Of a stretch of 64,000 nt of DNA, positions 44,481 to 53,296 are shown piece after piece; position 1 is the stretch's first letter; each line of letters opens with the position of its first letter. Source of the DNA: Pseudomonas resinovorans NBRC 106553 (lineage in GTDB: Bacteria; Pseudomonadota; Gammaproteobacteria; Pseudomonadales; Pseudomonadaceae); contig NC_021499.1 in assembly GCF_000412695.1 (NCBI RefSeq), forward strand, positions 4,216,001 through 4,280,000, read 5' to 3'. The notes under the pieces are model-generated. The model was not told where the DNA came from, searched no databases, and saw only the letters and a program-made list of their open reading frames with translations. Both the position numbers and the translations under genes were made by a program.

Positions 44481-45428
44481 TTATGCGGACTGCGCGCCAG
44501 GCTCACCACCAGGGCTCGCGAACTGGTTCTCGCGCCAGTGCTCCTTCAGGTACTCGATGAACACCTTCACCTTGCGCGTGTTGCGCCGGTGGGTGAGGTA
44601 GAGCACGTAGACCATGGGGCCGAAGCCGCTGGGTTCGCGCCAGTACTCGGGCATCACCTCCACCAGCTCGCCGCTGGCGAGGTACGGCGCGGCGCTCCAC
44701 TGGGGGATGAACTGCAGGCCCTGGCCGTCCAGCAGGCAGGCCAGGAGGAAGTCGTAGTTGTCGCTGGCCAGGCGCGGCGCCGGCTGGTTGAGGCGGATGC
44801 GCTCGCCGCCCCGGCTCACCCACCAGAAGTGCCGGTTGAGCAGCGGGTGGCGGAGGATTAGCCAGTCGTACTGCTGGTAGTTGTCCAGGGTCACGTCGCC
44901 GCCGCGTTCAGCCAGGTAGGCCGGGCTGGCGCAGAGGGTGATGCGGTTTTCCACCAGGGGCTGGGCGATCACGCCGGGCAGGTCGGTGGGGCCGTCGCGC
45001 AGGGCCAGGTCGTAGCCGCCGTCCACCAGGTCCACATAGGTGTCGGACAGGTCCACCTCCAGGTGCACATGGCGGTGCTCGCGCAGGAAGCGGCAGCACA
45101 CCGCGTTGAGGAAGGCCGGAGCGAAGGACGGCGGCGCGGTGATGCGCAGGCTGCCGCGCAGTTCGTGCTGTAGCTGCTCGACGCCTTCGCCGGCCAACTG
45201 CAACTGCATCAGCGCCTGGCGCGCGCCCTCCAGGTAGATGTGCCCGGCCTCGGTGAGTGACATCCGCCGGGTGGTGCGCTCGAACAGCTTGGCCCCCAGC
45301 CCCTCCTCCAGTTGCGCCACCGCCTTGGTCAGGGAGGACGGCGTGGTGCCCAGCTGCTCGGCGGCACGGCTGAAATTGCCCTGCTCGGCGGCGGCCACGA
45401 ACATGCCCAGCGCGGTCAATCGGTCCAT
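44481..45428 (-). CDS. LysR family transcriptional regulator
   Basis: This 315-residue regulator begins MDRLTALGMFVAAAEQGNFS, a typical LysR start, with the winged helix reaching about residue 60 (TPSSLTKAVAQLEEGLGAKL). I prefer 45428 to the ATG at 45440 because family members start this way. It is divergent from the amidohydrolase operon (45534) across a 105-bp gap and is the likely regulator of it, of the flavin reductase gene, or of both. Confidence 0.92.
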   Translation of the reverse strand: MDRLTALGMFVAAAEQGNFSRAAEQLGTTPSSLTKAVAQLEEGLGAKLFERTTRRMSLTEAGHIYLEGARQALMQLQLAGEGVEQLQHELRGSLRITAPPSFAPAFLNAVCCRFLREHRHVHLEVDLSDTYVDLVDGGYDLALRDGPTDLPGVIAQPLVENRITLCASPAYLAERGGDVTLDNYQQYDWLILRHPLLNRHFWWVSRGGERIRLNQPAPRLASDNYDFLLACLLDGQGLQFIPQWSAAPYLASGELVEVMPEYWREPSGFGPMVYVLYLTHRRNTRKVKVFIEYLKEHWRENQFASPGGEPGAQSA

Positions 45429-45511
45429 GTTTATTTCCACTTCAGAAAAGAAGTTATGCCAGGCCCGGCGTTATTCCCGGCGCGGCGACTGGGTAGTCTT
45501 TGCCGCAGATC

Positions 45512-45519
45512 AACAATAA
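45512..45519 (+). promoter_or_regulatory. Hfq/Crc CA motif before the amidohydrolase gene
   Basis: AACAATAA matches AANAANAA and lies 14 bases upstream of the ATG at 45534. It suggests catabolite repression of this operon. Confidence 0.5.
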
Positions 45520-45533
45520 TCAAGGCCACCCAC

Positions 45534-47261
45534 ATGAAGCCGATCGTCTCCCTGGCGCTCTCCGTCGCCCTCGCTTTTTCTTCCATGGAAACGATGGCGG
45601 CGGCAGACCTGATCCTGCACAACGCCAAGGTCTACACCGCGGAGCCCGGCCAGGCGCTGCAGCAGGCGGTGGCCATCGAGGGCGGCCGGATAGTCGCGGT
45701 GGGCTCCGACAGCGAGGTGCTGGCGCTGAAAACCGACGGCACCCGGCTGCAAGACCTCGGCGGCAAGGTGCTGATGCCCAGCTTCATCGACTCCCACGCC
45801 CACGTGGTCAAGGGCGGCCTGCAACTGCGCCAGGCCAACCTGGACGGCCAGGAAATCCCCCTGGAGGAACTGGAGCAGCGCCTGCGCCAGTGGCGCGCGG
45901 ACGGCAAGGCCAAGCGAGGCGAATTCCTGGTGGTGGGCGGCCTGCCCACCGGCTACTGGGACCGCATCGGCGACTTCGAGCAACGCTTCAACGCCGCCGA
46001 GTGGGCCGACACGCCCATCCTCTTCGCCGGCTGGGACTACCACACCGGCTGGGCCAACCGCGCCATGCTGGCGCGCGCCGGCATCGATGCGAAGAAGGTC
46101 AAGGCGCTCAAGGGCGAGGAACTGGCCACCATCGGCCACCACCCGGACGGCCAGCCCAACGGCTTTCTCGTCGACGCCGGCCTCTACGCAGCCCAGGAGC
46201 TGATCCCCCTGCCCACCCAGGATGAGCTGCTGGCCGGCGCCCGCGACGCGCTTAAGTACTACAACAGCCTCGGGATCACCGCCTGGATGGACCCGTTGGC
46301 CAACGAGATTCCCGGCGGCCCCATCGACAACACCTCCGTCGGCGTGCTGCCCACCTACAAGGCCCTGGCCGATGCCGGCGAACTGACCGCCCATGTGGCC
46401 GCCCTGCTGATGGCCGACTCCAAGGCGACGCCCAAGGACCTGGACGAGCTGGACAAGGTGCGCCAGCAATTTGCCCATGTGCCCAACCTGACCCTGCCCG
46501 GCATCAAGGTGTTCGCCGACGGCGTGGCCGAGCACCCGGCCCAGAGCGCGGCCATGCTGGAGCCCTACAAGAACTCGCAGAAGAGCGGCGAACTGCTGAT
46601 CGACCCGGCGCACTTCGGTGAACTGGTGGACGCCGCCGACGCCCGTGGCTGGCTGGTGCACGTGCACGCCATCGGCGACCGCGCGGTGCGCGAGGCCCTC
46701 AATGGCGTCGAGCGGGCGCGCAAGGCCCGCAGCAGCGGCATCCCCCACTCCATCACCCACCTGCAGATGGTCAACCCCAAGGAGTTCGCCCGCTTCAAGC
46801 CGCTGGATGTGATCGCCTCCATGCAGCTGTACTGGGCCAGCGCCGACGAACTCAGCGTCGACCTGGTGCAGCCCTACGTCAGCGCCCTGGCCTTCCAGTA
46901 CCAGTACCCGGCCCGCTCCCTGCTGAAAAACGGCGCCACCATCGCCGGCGCCAGCGACTGGCCGATCACCACCCCCGAACCCTGGAAGGCCATCTACCAG
47001 GCCGTGAGCCGCAAAGGCCCGAAGGGCGTGCTCAACGCCGCCGAGGAAATCGACCGGGACACCATGTTCCAGGCCTACACCCTCAACGCCGCCCGCGCCC
47101 TGCGCCTGGACGACCGCATCGGCTCCATCGCCCCCGGCAAGCAGGCCGACCTGATCCTGCTGGACCGCGACGTGTTCAGCGTCGAGCCCGAGGCCCTGCG
47201 CGATACCCAGGTGCTAAAGACCTGGTTCGCCGGCCGCAACGTCTACACCCGCAACCGCTGA
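45534..47261 (+). CDS. Secreted amidohydrolase family protein (YtcJ-like)
   Basis: This 575-residue protein has a signal peptide (MKPIVSLALSVALAFSSMET, cleavage near MAAA). The amidohydrolase metal site is complete: SFIDSHAHVVKGG (HxH near residue 89), His in WLVHVHAIGDRAV and HSITHLQMV, and Asp in IAGASDWPITT. YtcJ-like enzymes hydrolyse amide or related bonds; the substrate is unknown. It is the first gene of a three-gene run and has an A-rich motif just before the start. Confidence 0.9.
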   Translation: MKPIVSLALSVALAFSSMETMAAADLILHNAKVYTAEPGQALQQAVAIEGGRIVAVGSDSEVLALKTDGTRLQDLGGKVLMPSFIDSHAHVVKGGLQLRQANLDGQEIPLEELEQRLRQWRADGKAKRGEFLVVGGLPTGYWDRIGDFEQRFNAAEWADTPILFAGWDYHTGWANRAMLARAGIDAKKVKALKGEELATIGHHPDGQPNGFLVDAGLYAAQELIPLPTQDELLAGARDALKYYNSLGITAWMDPLANEIPGGPIDNTSVGVLPTYKALADAGELTAHVAALLMADSKATPKDLDELDKVRQQFAHVPNLTLPGIKVFADGVAEHPAQSAAMLEPYKNSQKSGELLIDPAHFGELVDAADARGWLVHVHAIGDRAVREALNGVERARKARSSGIPHSITHLQMVNPKEFARFKPLDVIASMQLYWASADELSVDLVQPYVSALAFQYQYPARSLLKNGATIAGASDWPITTPEPWKAIYQAVSRKGPKGVLNAAEEIDRDTMFQAYTLNAARALRLDDRIGSIAPGKQADLILLDRDVFSVEPEALRDTQVLKTWFAGRNVYTRNR

Positions 47262-47272
47262 CCGCCCTCCCC

Positions 47273-47301
47273 GCCGCGCGGCCCGTACGGGCGTGCGCGG
47301 C
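47273..47301 (+). terminator. GC hairpin after the amidohydrolase gene
   Basis: GCCGCGC pairs with GCGCGGC and encloses the palindrome CCCGTACGGG. No T-tract follows, so it is probably an mRNA processing or stabilising hairpin. Confidence 0.6.
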
Positions 47302-47335
47302 CGCTCCACCCATCCATGCTCAACAGGTAATCACC

Positions 47336-48412
47336 GTGAAACTCCATACCTTCGTCACCGACACCTCGAACCCGCAGACTCGTGGCCGCCAGATCGGGGA
47401 ACGGTGGGCGGAGCAGATCCGCCAGACGGTCTCGCTCTACCTCGACTTCTTCAACCAGGTGGACGTGGCCCCCGAGCGGGTGCGCCACCTCGGCGAGGCC
47501 AGCCTCGGCGCCCTGGAAGCCTGGAGCCCGAACCTGGCCGAGGAAGTGGCCGGCATCGCCTTGGGTGCCGACCTGCCCTTCTGGCAACTGGCGGCGCTCA
47601 ACGCCCGCACCGAGATACTCGCGGTGATGCCCACCCCGCCGGAAGGCGAGTGCTCCACAGCCGTATACGCCCCGCGCGGCGCCCAGGCCCCACGCAGCAT
47701 CCAGACCTGGGACTGGCACGACTCCCTGGTGCCCGACGGCCTGCTGCTGCAGTTCCCCGGCAGCGCGGGGCTGTCGGTGAAGCTGTTCACCGAGTTCGGC
47801 ATGCTCGGCAAGATCGGCGTGAACAGCGCCGGCCTCGGCCTGCACTTCAACATCCTCCACCACGGCAGCGACAACGACAGCGCCGGCGTGCCGGTGCACG
47901 CCATCGCCCGCCGCCTGCTGGAGGAAGCCCGCAGCGTCGACGAAGCCATCGCCCTGGCCCGCTCGGCGCGGGTCAGCGCCTCCACCGTGCTCACCGTGTT
48001 CTCCCGCCACGACCGCTCCCCGCGCGCGGCCAGCATCGAGCTCGCGCCCCAGGCCACCGCCGTGGTGCTGCCGGGTGAGGACGGCTGGATCACCCACACC
48101 AACCACTTCCTCGCCCCCGAGCTGGTGCCCGACGAGCGCACCCTGGACGTATCCACCACCTATGCGCGCCTGGAGCACGTGAACGCCCACCGCGCCGCCA
48201 TGACCGGCGCCAACCTGGCCAGCCGCGCCGAGGCCATGTGCGGCGGCCTGGGGGACAGCGCGCCGATCTGCTTCATCCCCGACCTGGCCCTGCCGCCCAC
48301 CGAGCGCTGGGAAACCCTGCTGACCATCGGCATCGACACCGAAGGCTTCGCCCTGGACTACGCGGCCGCCACGCCCCTGGCCCTCGCCCGCCACGGCCAG
48401 GCGCGCTTCTGA
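47336..48412 (+). CDS. C45 family peptidase / acyl-CoA:6-APA acyltransferase-like Ntn hydrolase
   Basis: This 358-residue protein starts with GTG. The expected autocatalytic cysteine is C106 in PPEGECSTAVY, close to the Cys103 position of the fungal penicillin acyltransferase, so a propeptide of about 105 residues would be cut off. The core has the family segments TWDWHDSLVPDGLLLQF and GKIGVNSAGLGLHFN. These enzymes hydrolyse N-acyl amides or short peptides. The position between an amidohydrolase and a permease suggests breakdown of an imported amide. Confidence 0.88.
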   Translation: MKLHTFVTDTSNPQTRGRQIGERWAEQIRQTVSLYLDFFNQVDVAPERVRHLGEASLGALEAWSPNLAEEVAGIALGADLPFWQLAALNARTEILAVMPTPPEGECSTAVYAPRGAQAPRSIQTWDWHDSLVPDGLLLQFPGSAGLSVKLFTEFGMLGKIGVNSAGLGLHFNILHHGSDNDSAGVPVHAIARRLLEEARSVDEAIALARSARVSASTVLTVFSRHDRSPRAASIELAPQATAVVLPGEDGWITHTNHFLAPELVPDERTLDVSTTYARLEHVNAHRAAMTGANLASRAEAMCGGLGDSAPICFIPDLALPPTERWETLLTIGIDTEGFALDYAAATPLALARHGQARF

Positions 48413-48418
48413 TGCCCC

Positions 48419-48441
48419 GGCCGCCGGGCCTCCCGGCGGCC
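48419..48441 (+). terminator. GC hairpin after the C45 peptidase gene
   Basis: GGCCGCCGGG pairs with CCCGGCGGCC around the loop CCT, 7 bases after the stop codon. It is followed at once by the A-rich motif at 48455, as in the aatP-ggt gap. Confidence 0.65.
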
Positions 48442-48454
48442 GCCACCGCCCTAC

Positions 48455-48464
48455 AACAACAAGA
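48455..48464 (+). promoter_or_regulatory. Hfq/Crc CA motif before the MFS gene
   Basis: AACAACAAGA contains AANAANAA and is identical to the ten bases at 12277 before ggt. It lies 13 bases before the ATG at 48478, over the ribosome binding region. Confidence 0.55.
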
Positions 48465-48477
48465 CGAGCAACGGCAC

Positions 48478-49797
48478 ATGGCTAACCCACAACAACCGCA
48501 ATCGGCGCTCCGCACCTTCTTCGTCTCCGGCATGGGCACCGCGCTGGAGTTCTACGACTTCGTCATCTACGGGGTGGCCGCCGCCCTGGTCTTCCCCCAG
48601 GTGTTCTTCCCCGACCTCGATCGCCTCACCGCCACCCTGGTGGCCTTCGCCGCCTTCGGCGCCGGCTTCTTCGCCCGCCCCCTGGGCGGCATGGTGTTCG
48701 GCCACCTGGGCGACAAGGCCGGGCGGCAGAAGGCCCTGGTCATCACCCTGCTGCTGATGGGCTTCTCCACCCTGGCCATCGGCTGCCTGCCGAGCCACGC
48801 CAGCATCGGCGTAGCCGCGCCCATCCTGCTGGTGCTGCTGCGCCTGGTGCAGGGCTTTGCCGCCGGCGGCGAATGGGGCGGCGCGGCGCTGTTCGGCATC
48901 GAGTCGGCACCGCCCGGCAAGCGCGGCCTGTGGGGCAGCTTCACCAGCATGGGCATCGGCATTGGCGGCATCCTGGGTTCGGCGGTGTTCGCCATCGTCA
49001 GCACCGCGTACGACGACAACCTCGCCGACTTCGCCTGGCGCATCCCCTTCTGGCTGGGTGGCGTGCTGGTGCTGATCGGCCTTTATGCACGCCTGGCCAA
49101 CCCCGCCACCAAGCCCCTGCAACCCCGTGAAAGCACCCGCCTGCCCCTGGTCGCCGCGCTGCGTTCGCGCCCCCGGCAGATGCTGCTGTGCACCGGCATC
49201 GCCTTCGGCTACGTGACCATCGCCTACATCGGCAGCACCTTCTTCCTGGCCTACGCCACCCAGGTGGGCTATGGCAGCACCGAGGCCCTGCTATTCGACG
49301 TGTCGCTGTCCATCGCCATCGTCATCAGCGCGCCAATGTTCGCCGCCCTCTCCGACCGCATCGGCCGGCGCCGGGTGATGATCCTGGGCTCGGTGCTGAT
49401 GGCCGCCGGCTTCTTCGTCTTCTTCGCCCTGGTGGGCCGCCACAGCCTGGCCGTGGCCTGCGCCGCCTACGTGGTGGTGGGCGCCCTGATGGGCGCGACC
49501 CAGGGCCCCATCCCGGCCTTCCTCGCCGAACAGTTCCCGCGCCACATGCGCTACTCCGGCATGTCCGCCGCCTACCAGATAGGCGCGGCCTTCGGCGGCG
49601 GCACCGCCTCCAGCCTGGCCACCGCCATCCTCATCAGCACCGGCAGCCCCTATGGCGTAGCCGCCTACGGCGCGGCGGCCCTGGCCCTGGTGGCGCTGTG
49701 TTCGTACCTGCTGAAGGAGACGGCGCACCTCAGCATGGAGGCGTTGGATGCGGAGGTGGGAGTCGAAGGAAGCGTAGGGATGGCGAGGTCGGTTTGA
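48478..49797 (+). CDS. MFS transporter, metabolite:H+ symporter (MHS) family
   Basis: This 439-residue importer has twelve membrane segments and the MHS signatures GTALEFYDFVIYG, FGHLGDKAGRQKAL and LVQGFAAGGEWGGAAL. It belongs with ShiA, ProP and citrate/dicarboxylate symporters. It probably imports the compound degraded by the two hydrolases upstream, or its products. It is the last gene of the unit and ends at a strong bidirectional terminator. Confidence 0.92.
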   Translation: MANPQQPQSALRTFFVSGMGTALEFYDFVIYGVAAALVFPQVFFPDLDRLTATLVAFAAFGAGFFARPLGGMVFGHLGDKAGRQKALVITLLLMGFSTLAIGCLPSHASIGVAAPILLVLLRLVQGFAAGGEWGGAALFGIESAPPGKRGLWGSFTSMGIGIGGILGSAVFAIVSTAYDDNLADFAWRIPFWLGGVLVLIGLYARLANPATKPLQPRESTRLPLVAALRSRPRQMLLCTGIAFGYVTIAYIGSTFFLAYATQVGYGSTEALLFDVSLSIAIVISAPMFAALSDRIGRRRVMILGSVLMAAGFFVFFALVGRHSLAVACAAYVVVGALMGATQGPIPAFLAEQFPRHMRYSGMSAAYQIGAAFGGGTASSLATAILISTGSPYGVAAYGAAALALVALCSYLLKETAHLSMEALDAEVGVEGSVGMARSV

Positions 49798-49846
49798 GGG
49801 CCAACGGGGGCCAGGGAGTAATGCCTCTGGGATGAAAGTGAGGACA

Positions 49847-49878
49847 AAGAAAAGCGGGCCCTGGGGCCCGCTTTTCTT
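49847..49878. terminator. Bidirectional Rho-independent terminator
   Basis: AAGAAAAGCGGGCC pairs perfectly with GGCCCGCTTTTCTT around the loop CTGG. T-runs occur on both strands, which suits the convergent MFS and fic genes on either side. Confidence 0.93.
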
Positions 49879-49900
49879 GTTTCTGGGTGGCAGTGACTGC

Positions 49901-51067
49901 CTATGGCCGTGCTGTGACTACGGGTTCAGGAATGAAGCCCTCGGCGGTCAGCATACGAATCACGCCGCGGAGGAGAAAGTTGTGGGTAAAGCCGAGTGAG
50001 TACTGCCGAGCACCGGGCTGGATCGGCACCAACATTCCCTTATCCACCAGCTTCTTGATCTGGTAAGTCCGCTGCGGCCCATTCAAGCCAGGCATAGCAT
50101 CGGCAAGCTCTGCCGACTTGGCCACTCCCGTGTCGGTTTCCAGCAGGAGGCGAAGGATCGACTGTTCCTGCTGCGTGATGTGCTCGCGCTCGCGGGCAAA
50201 GTTGAGTGCAGGCACCAGGATCTCGGCTTTGAGGTAGCGATAATCACACAAGCGATCGAGCTTGTTCAGCTCAGCCAGGATGCCCTTGAGCACGTAAACA
50301 CACCAACTCTCCAGGCCTTCCTGGGTGCCGCGATCAGCCTCCCCGAGCATCTCGTAGTAGCGCTCGCGGTCGTTACAGAACACTGCAGTGGGGTTCAGCA
50401 GACGGCCGCCAGCGGAGACATCGAACCCGTACTTGATCAGCATCAAGTAGGTCAACAAGCGGACGACCCGGCCATTGCCATTGGAGAACGGGTGGATCCA
50501 TCCAAACCGATGGTGCGCGATCGCCACCTTCATGAGGTCGTATTTCTGCGGGTCGCGCGCGTTGACGAAAGCCACCAGCTCGTCCATGTAAGCCGCAACC
50601 TGTACTGCGTCGGGGGGCAGGTGTTCCGATTGCGCAATGCGAACGGGTCCGGTCCTGAACTGACCTGGGGTGCGATCCCCTTCGCGGTCCAGCTCGCCGA
50701 CAGTGATGGCGTGCAGCTCTCGAATGAGGTGCTGGCTGACCTCGCTACCTTCCGTGAAATGCTCCTCGATGTAGGTCATGGCCTTCTCGATGTTGGAGAT
50801 CTCACGCAGCTGATCGGTGGCTGCGTCACTGCCCTCCATCTTGCTTTCCACGTAATCAGCCAGGGTTGTGTGGTTGCCCTCGATGCGGGCAGAGCCGAGG
50901 CTCTCCAGAATGTGGAATACACCCTTGAGCTGGAAGAAGAGGCTTGGCGGGGTCGACCCGGCGAGTCTGAAGCGGCGGAGGTGTTCCAGCTCGGTCAGCA
51001 CGTCGACAAGCGGCGAATCGAAGGATGGATTGAGCAGCGCCAAATCGTGGTGAGTGAAGGTAGGCAT
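49901..51067 (-). CDS. Fic domain protein (class II, N-terminal inhibitory helix)
   Basis: This 388-residue protein probably transfers AMP (or another nucleotide part) to protein hydroxyls. The Fic core is [12 protein letters not shown] (near residue 190), in which Asn replaces the Asp/Glu that binds magnesium. The N-terminal inhibitory motif SARIEGN (S-x-x-x-E-G-N, residues about 57-63) is present, so activity should be self-restrained. A C-terminal winged-helix (about 300-375) may bind DNA or a partner. No antitoxin gene is adjacent. It marks the start of the accessory region. Confidence 0.9.
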   Translation of the reverse strand: MPTFTHHDLALLNPSFDSPLVDVLTELEHLRRFRLAGSTPPSLFFQLKGVFHILESLGSARIEGNHTTLADYVESKMEGSDAATDQLREISNIEKAMTYIEEHFTEGSEVSQHLIRELHAITVGELDREGDRTPGQFRTGPVRIAQSEHLPPDAVQVAAYMDELVAFVNARDPQKYDLMKVAIAHHRFGWIHPFSNGNGRVVRLLTYLMLIKYGFDVSAGGRLLNPTAVFCNDRERYYEMLGEADRGTQEGLESWCVYVLKGILAELNKLDRLCDYRYLKAEILVPALNFAREREHITQQEQSILRLLLETDTGVAKSAELADAMPGLNGPQRTYQIKKLVDKGMLVPIQPGARQYSLGFTHNFLLRGVIRMLTAEGFIPEPVVTARP

Positions 51068-51407
51068 ATTTTCACTATCTCAAGACTGGATAAGAGCTAT
51101 GTCAAAAAATTCCGCCAGCACTAGCGGATTTACTGGCATTCACACACAACCACTCAACACATTAAGTCAAATCATGCATGAACACTAACTGAAAACGCCC
51201 TCGCGAGTATGTCGAAAACGTACTCTTCCGGCGCCGGTGTATCGGTTAGCTGCGGCCCATCGGCAAATTGAGTTGCCGATGGGATCCTAGCGGGCGATGT
51301 CGGCTCGGGGTCAGTAGCTGCCGGTCACGAGCAGCCAGAGGGCAGACCCAGCGCAACAACTAGGGTCGGCCGAATCGGCTTGCCGCCTGTAGCCGCTCGG
51401 CGCGCGG
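51068..51407. other. Intergenic region without a recognised gene
   Basis: The 340 bp between the fic start and the end of the next minus-strand gene have lower GC in the first half (AACCACTCAACACATTAAGT). I see no ORF with a start site and no clear hairpin. The first 60 bases probably hold the fic promoter. The second half (51290-51400) is GC-rich and may be decayed coding DNA. Confidence 0.5.
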
Positions 51408-51941
51408 CTAGACTCGGGCGCCTGGGGTGCCGCGAGCGTACTTCTTCTCCAGGATCATCGACGCTTCGTTGTAGGCGGCCTGGAAGGCCTCGCCGCCGAC
51501 CCAGTTCACCGCCGTGTCTTCGTCTTCATCGTGGAAGATCCCGCGATAAACGATCAGCAGGCCCATCATGAAGTCGGTCGCCGACTCTTCCGACTCCTCC
51601 GCGACCACCAGTTCCAGCACCGGGTATTGCAGGAACACCAGGCTCAACGCCAGGAGACTGATGCCTTCGGCGACTTTCATCGCCTGGAACAGATCGTCGA
51701 AGTGCGCCGGGTCGAAACCGTTCTCTTCGATGTCCTTGAAGTCGAAGGTGCTCAGGTCGATTTCCACATCATCGAATGGCTCGTTGACCAGCGGATTGGC
51801 CAGCAACGGATGGATGACATTGATCTTGGCCTTGGCTTTGCCCGAACGGTTCTGCTTGGCCTTGGCTTTCGCCCGTTGGGCGCGTTTTTGCTGTTTATCG
51901 GTGGAGGCCATGGAGGCGGGTTCCTTGTTCGAGGCAGCCAT
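51408..51941 (-). CDS. Hypothetical acidic protein with basic N-terminus
   Basis: I do not recognise this 177-residue protein. The N-terminal 40 residues are lysine/arginine/alanine rich (KRAQRAKAKAKQNRSGKAKA) and could bind nucleic acid. The rest is acidic and helical (DVEIDLSTFDFKDIEENGFD, LVVAEESEESATDFM). An ATG at 51911 is an alternative start. Codon use is like the host. It stands alone between fic and the lytic transglycosylase region. Confidence 0.65.
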   Translation of the reverse strand: MAASNKEPASMASTDKQQKRAQRAKAKAKQNRSGKAKAKINVIHPLLANPLVNEPFDDVEIDLSTFDFKDIEENGFDPAHFDDLFQAMKVAEGISLLALSLVFLQYPVLELVVAEESEESATDFMMGLLIVYRGIFHDEDEDTAVNWVGGEAFQAAYNEASMILEKKYARGTPGARV

Positions 51942-51970
51942 GTAAATGGCCTGGGGTATTCGGGCACGAA

Positions 51971-52228
51971 TTGTATTCAGTCTTGGCCAGGTGCGTCGGC
52001 CCAGGGGGCAGATTTTTCGTGCTCTGTACCTTTGCTTTCGGCCCTGGCAAGCCGGGACGACGCGTCGTGCGGGCGATCAGCGGGAGCGCCGACAGCCCGT
52101 ACGTCAAGGCAGGCGCCCAGGCCGGTTACAAGGGTTATAACTACCAGTACGAACGGTGGGCCACTCAGGACAGGCCCGCCAAAGGCACCTCCAGACCTGA
52201 TCGGCGCCTGCGGCGCGGAGCGATGTAA
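51971..52228 (+). CDS. Possible small protein coupled to the lytic transglycosylase gene
   Basis: This frame is open to a TAA whose last base is the A of the next ATG (TAATG at 52226-52230), the usual sign of translational coupling. The C-terminal part has protein-like composition (VKAGAQAGYKGYNYQYERWA). The start is unclear and there is no good ribosome binding site. I do not recognise the product. It may be the tail of a degraded gene. Confidence 0.3.
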   Translation: MYSVLARCVGPGGRFFVLCTFAFGPGKPGRRVVRAISGSADSPYVKAGAQAGYKGYNYQYERWATQDRPAKGTSRPDRRLRRGAM

Positions 52229-53034
52229 TGAGTTCCAGTGCATGGCAATGGGCTCACAAGAGCCTTCTTGGCTGCATCCAGCTGGCCTTGCTGGTCGCTC
52301 CGCTGTGCGCCAGCGCCACGTTCAAGTGCCAAGCCAAGGACGGAACCATCAGCTACCCAAGCCAAGCCATCGCCAGCGCCCGCTGCACTCACCTGGAGGG
52401 CAAGGCGGGCGCCACTGCCGGCGCCAAGGCAAAGGCCCAGCCAAAGATTGTGCGAGGCAACGACCCAGGCGCGATGCGGATTCGGGTGTACACCTTCGTC
52501 CACAAGGGTGTTCGTAAATACGTGAGCCGGCGCCCCGTCGGGATCTCCGCTCGGGTCACCGTCCTTGAGCTCGATTACATCAAGGGCTGCTACCTGTGCA
52601 TGGCGCCGAAGGACTTCAAGGTGGCCTCACTGCGCCTGGACACCCGCTCCTACCGGCGGGAGATCGAAGCCGCTTCGGGTCAGTACGGGGTCGACAAGGC
52701 GCTGATCCGCGCTGTGATGCATGCCGAATCGGCGTTTCGCCCCCACGTCATTTCCGTGGCCGGCGCCCAGGGGTTGATGCAGCTGATGCCCGCCACCGCC
52801 GAGCGCTTCGCCGTGGACGACCCGTTCGACGCGCGACAGAACATTCGCGGCGGCACGCGCTACCTGGCCTGGCTGCTCAAGCGCTTCAACGGCAACCAGG
52901 TGCTGGCGTTGGCCGGCTACAACGCCGGCGAAGCGACCGTGGTCCAGTACAAGGGGGTGCCACCCTACGCCGAGACGCAATCCTACGTCACCCTCGTGCA
53001 GGCCTTGACCGAACGCTATCGGAATCATCGGTAG
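52228..53034 (+). CDS. Lytic transglycosylase (SLT domain)
   Basis: This 268-residue exported enzyme cleaves peptidoglycan glycan strands. A signal peptide covers about residues 1-30. A small N-terminal region (FKCQAKDGTISYPSQA) resembles DUF4124. The SLT domain (about 150-260) has the catalytic Glu in AVMHAESAFRPHVIS, the motif GAQGLMQLMPATA and ALAGYNAGEATV. In accessory DNA such enzymes often belong to conjugation or secretion systems, but no such genes are nearby. Confidence 0.9.
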   Translation: MSSSAWQWAHKSLLGCIQLALLVAPLCASATFKCQAKDGTISYPSQAIASARCTHLEGKAGATAGAKAKAQPKIVRGNDPGAMRIRVYTFVHKGVRKYVSRRPVGISARVTVLELDYIKGCYLCMAPKDFKVASLRLDTRSYRREIEAASGQYGVDKALIRAVMHAESAFRPHVISVAGAQGLMQLMPATAERFAVDDPFDARQNIRGGTRYLAWLLKRFNGNQVLALAGYNAGEATVVQYKGVPPYAETQSYVTLVQALTERYRNHR

Positions 53035-53087
53035 TGCTGTGGGGCACATGACCTGGGAGAGGTTGTACGCTGGTCTCGCCACCGCGG

Positions 53088-53246
53088 ATGGCGCTGGCGT
53101 GTTATCCGCCCGACGAAAGCAATCAGGTTTCGTACTTGATCAATACGCTGGGCGGGGAATGGCTCAACCGAAGGTCCACGTTTGCCAGTTGCTATCGACC
53201 CGAAGCGGCCGATGGGAAGCAGCAGAAACTGGCCAAGTGCGGATAA
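53088..53246 (+). CDS. Possible small protein or gene tail
   Basis: A 52-codon frame encodes a peptide with natural composition (MALACYPPDESNQVSYLINT, then EWLNRRSTFASCYRPEA) and stops at TAA just before the DNA turns AT-rich. There is no clear ribosome binding site and no recognised family. It could be the 3' part of a lost gene. Confidence 0.25.
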   Translation: MALACYPPDESNQVSYLINTLGGEWLNRRSTFASCYRPEAADGKQQKLAKCG

Positions 53247-53296
53247 TTAGAATTAATAAAATAAGCCCACCATTTCTCACTTACCCCTCCTTTTCC

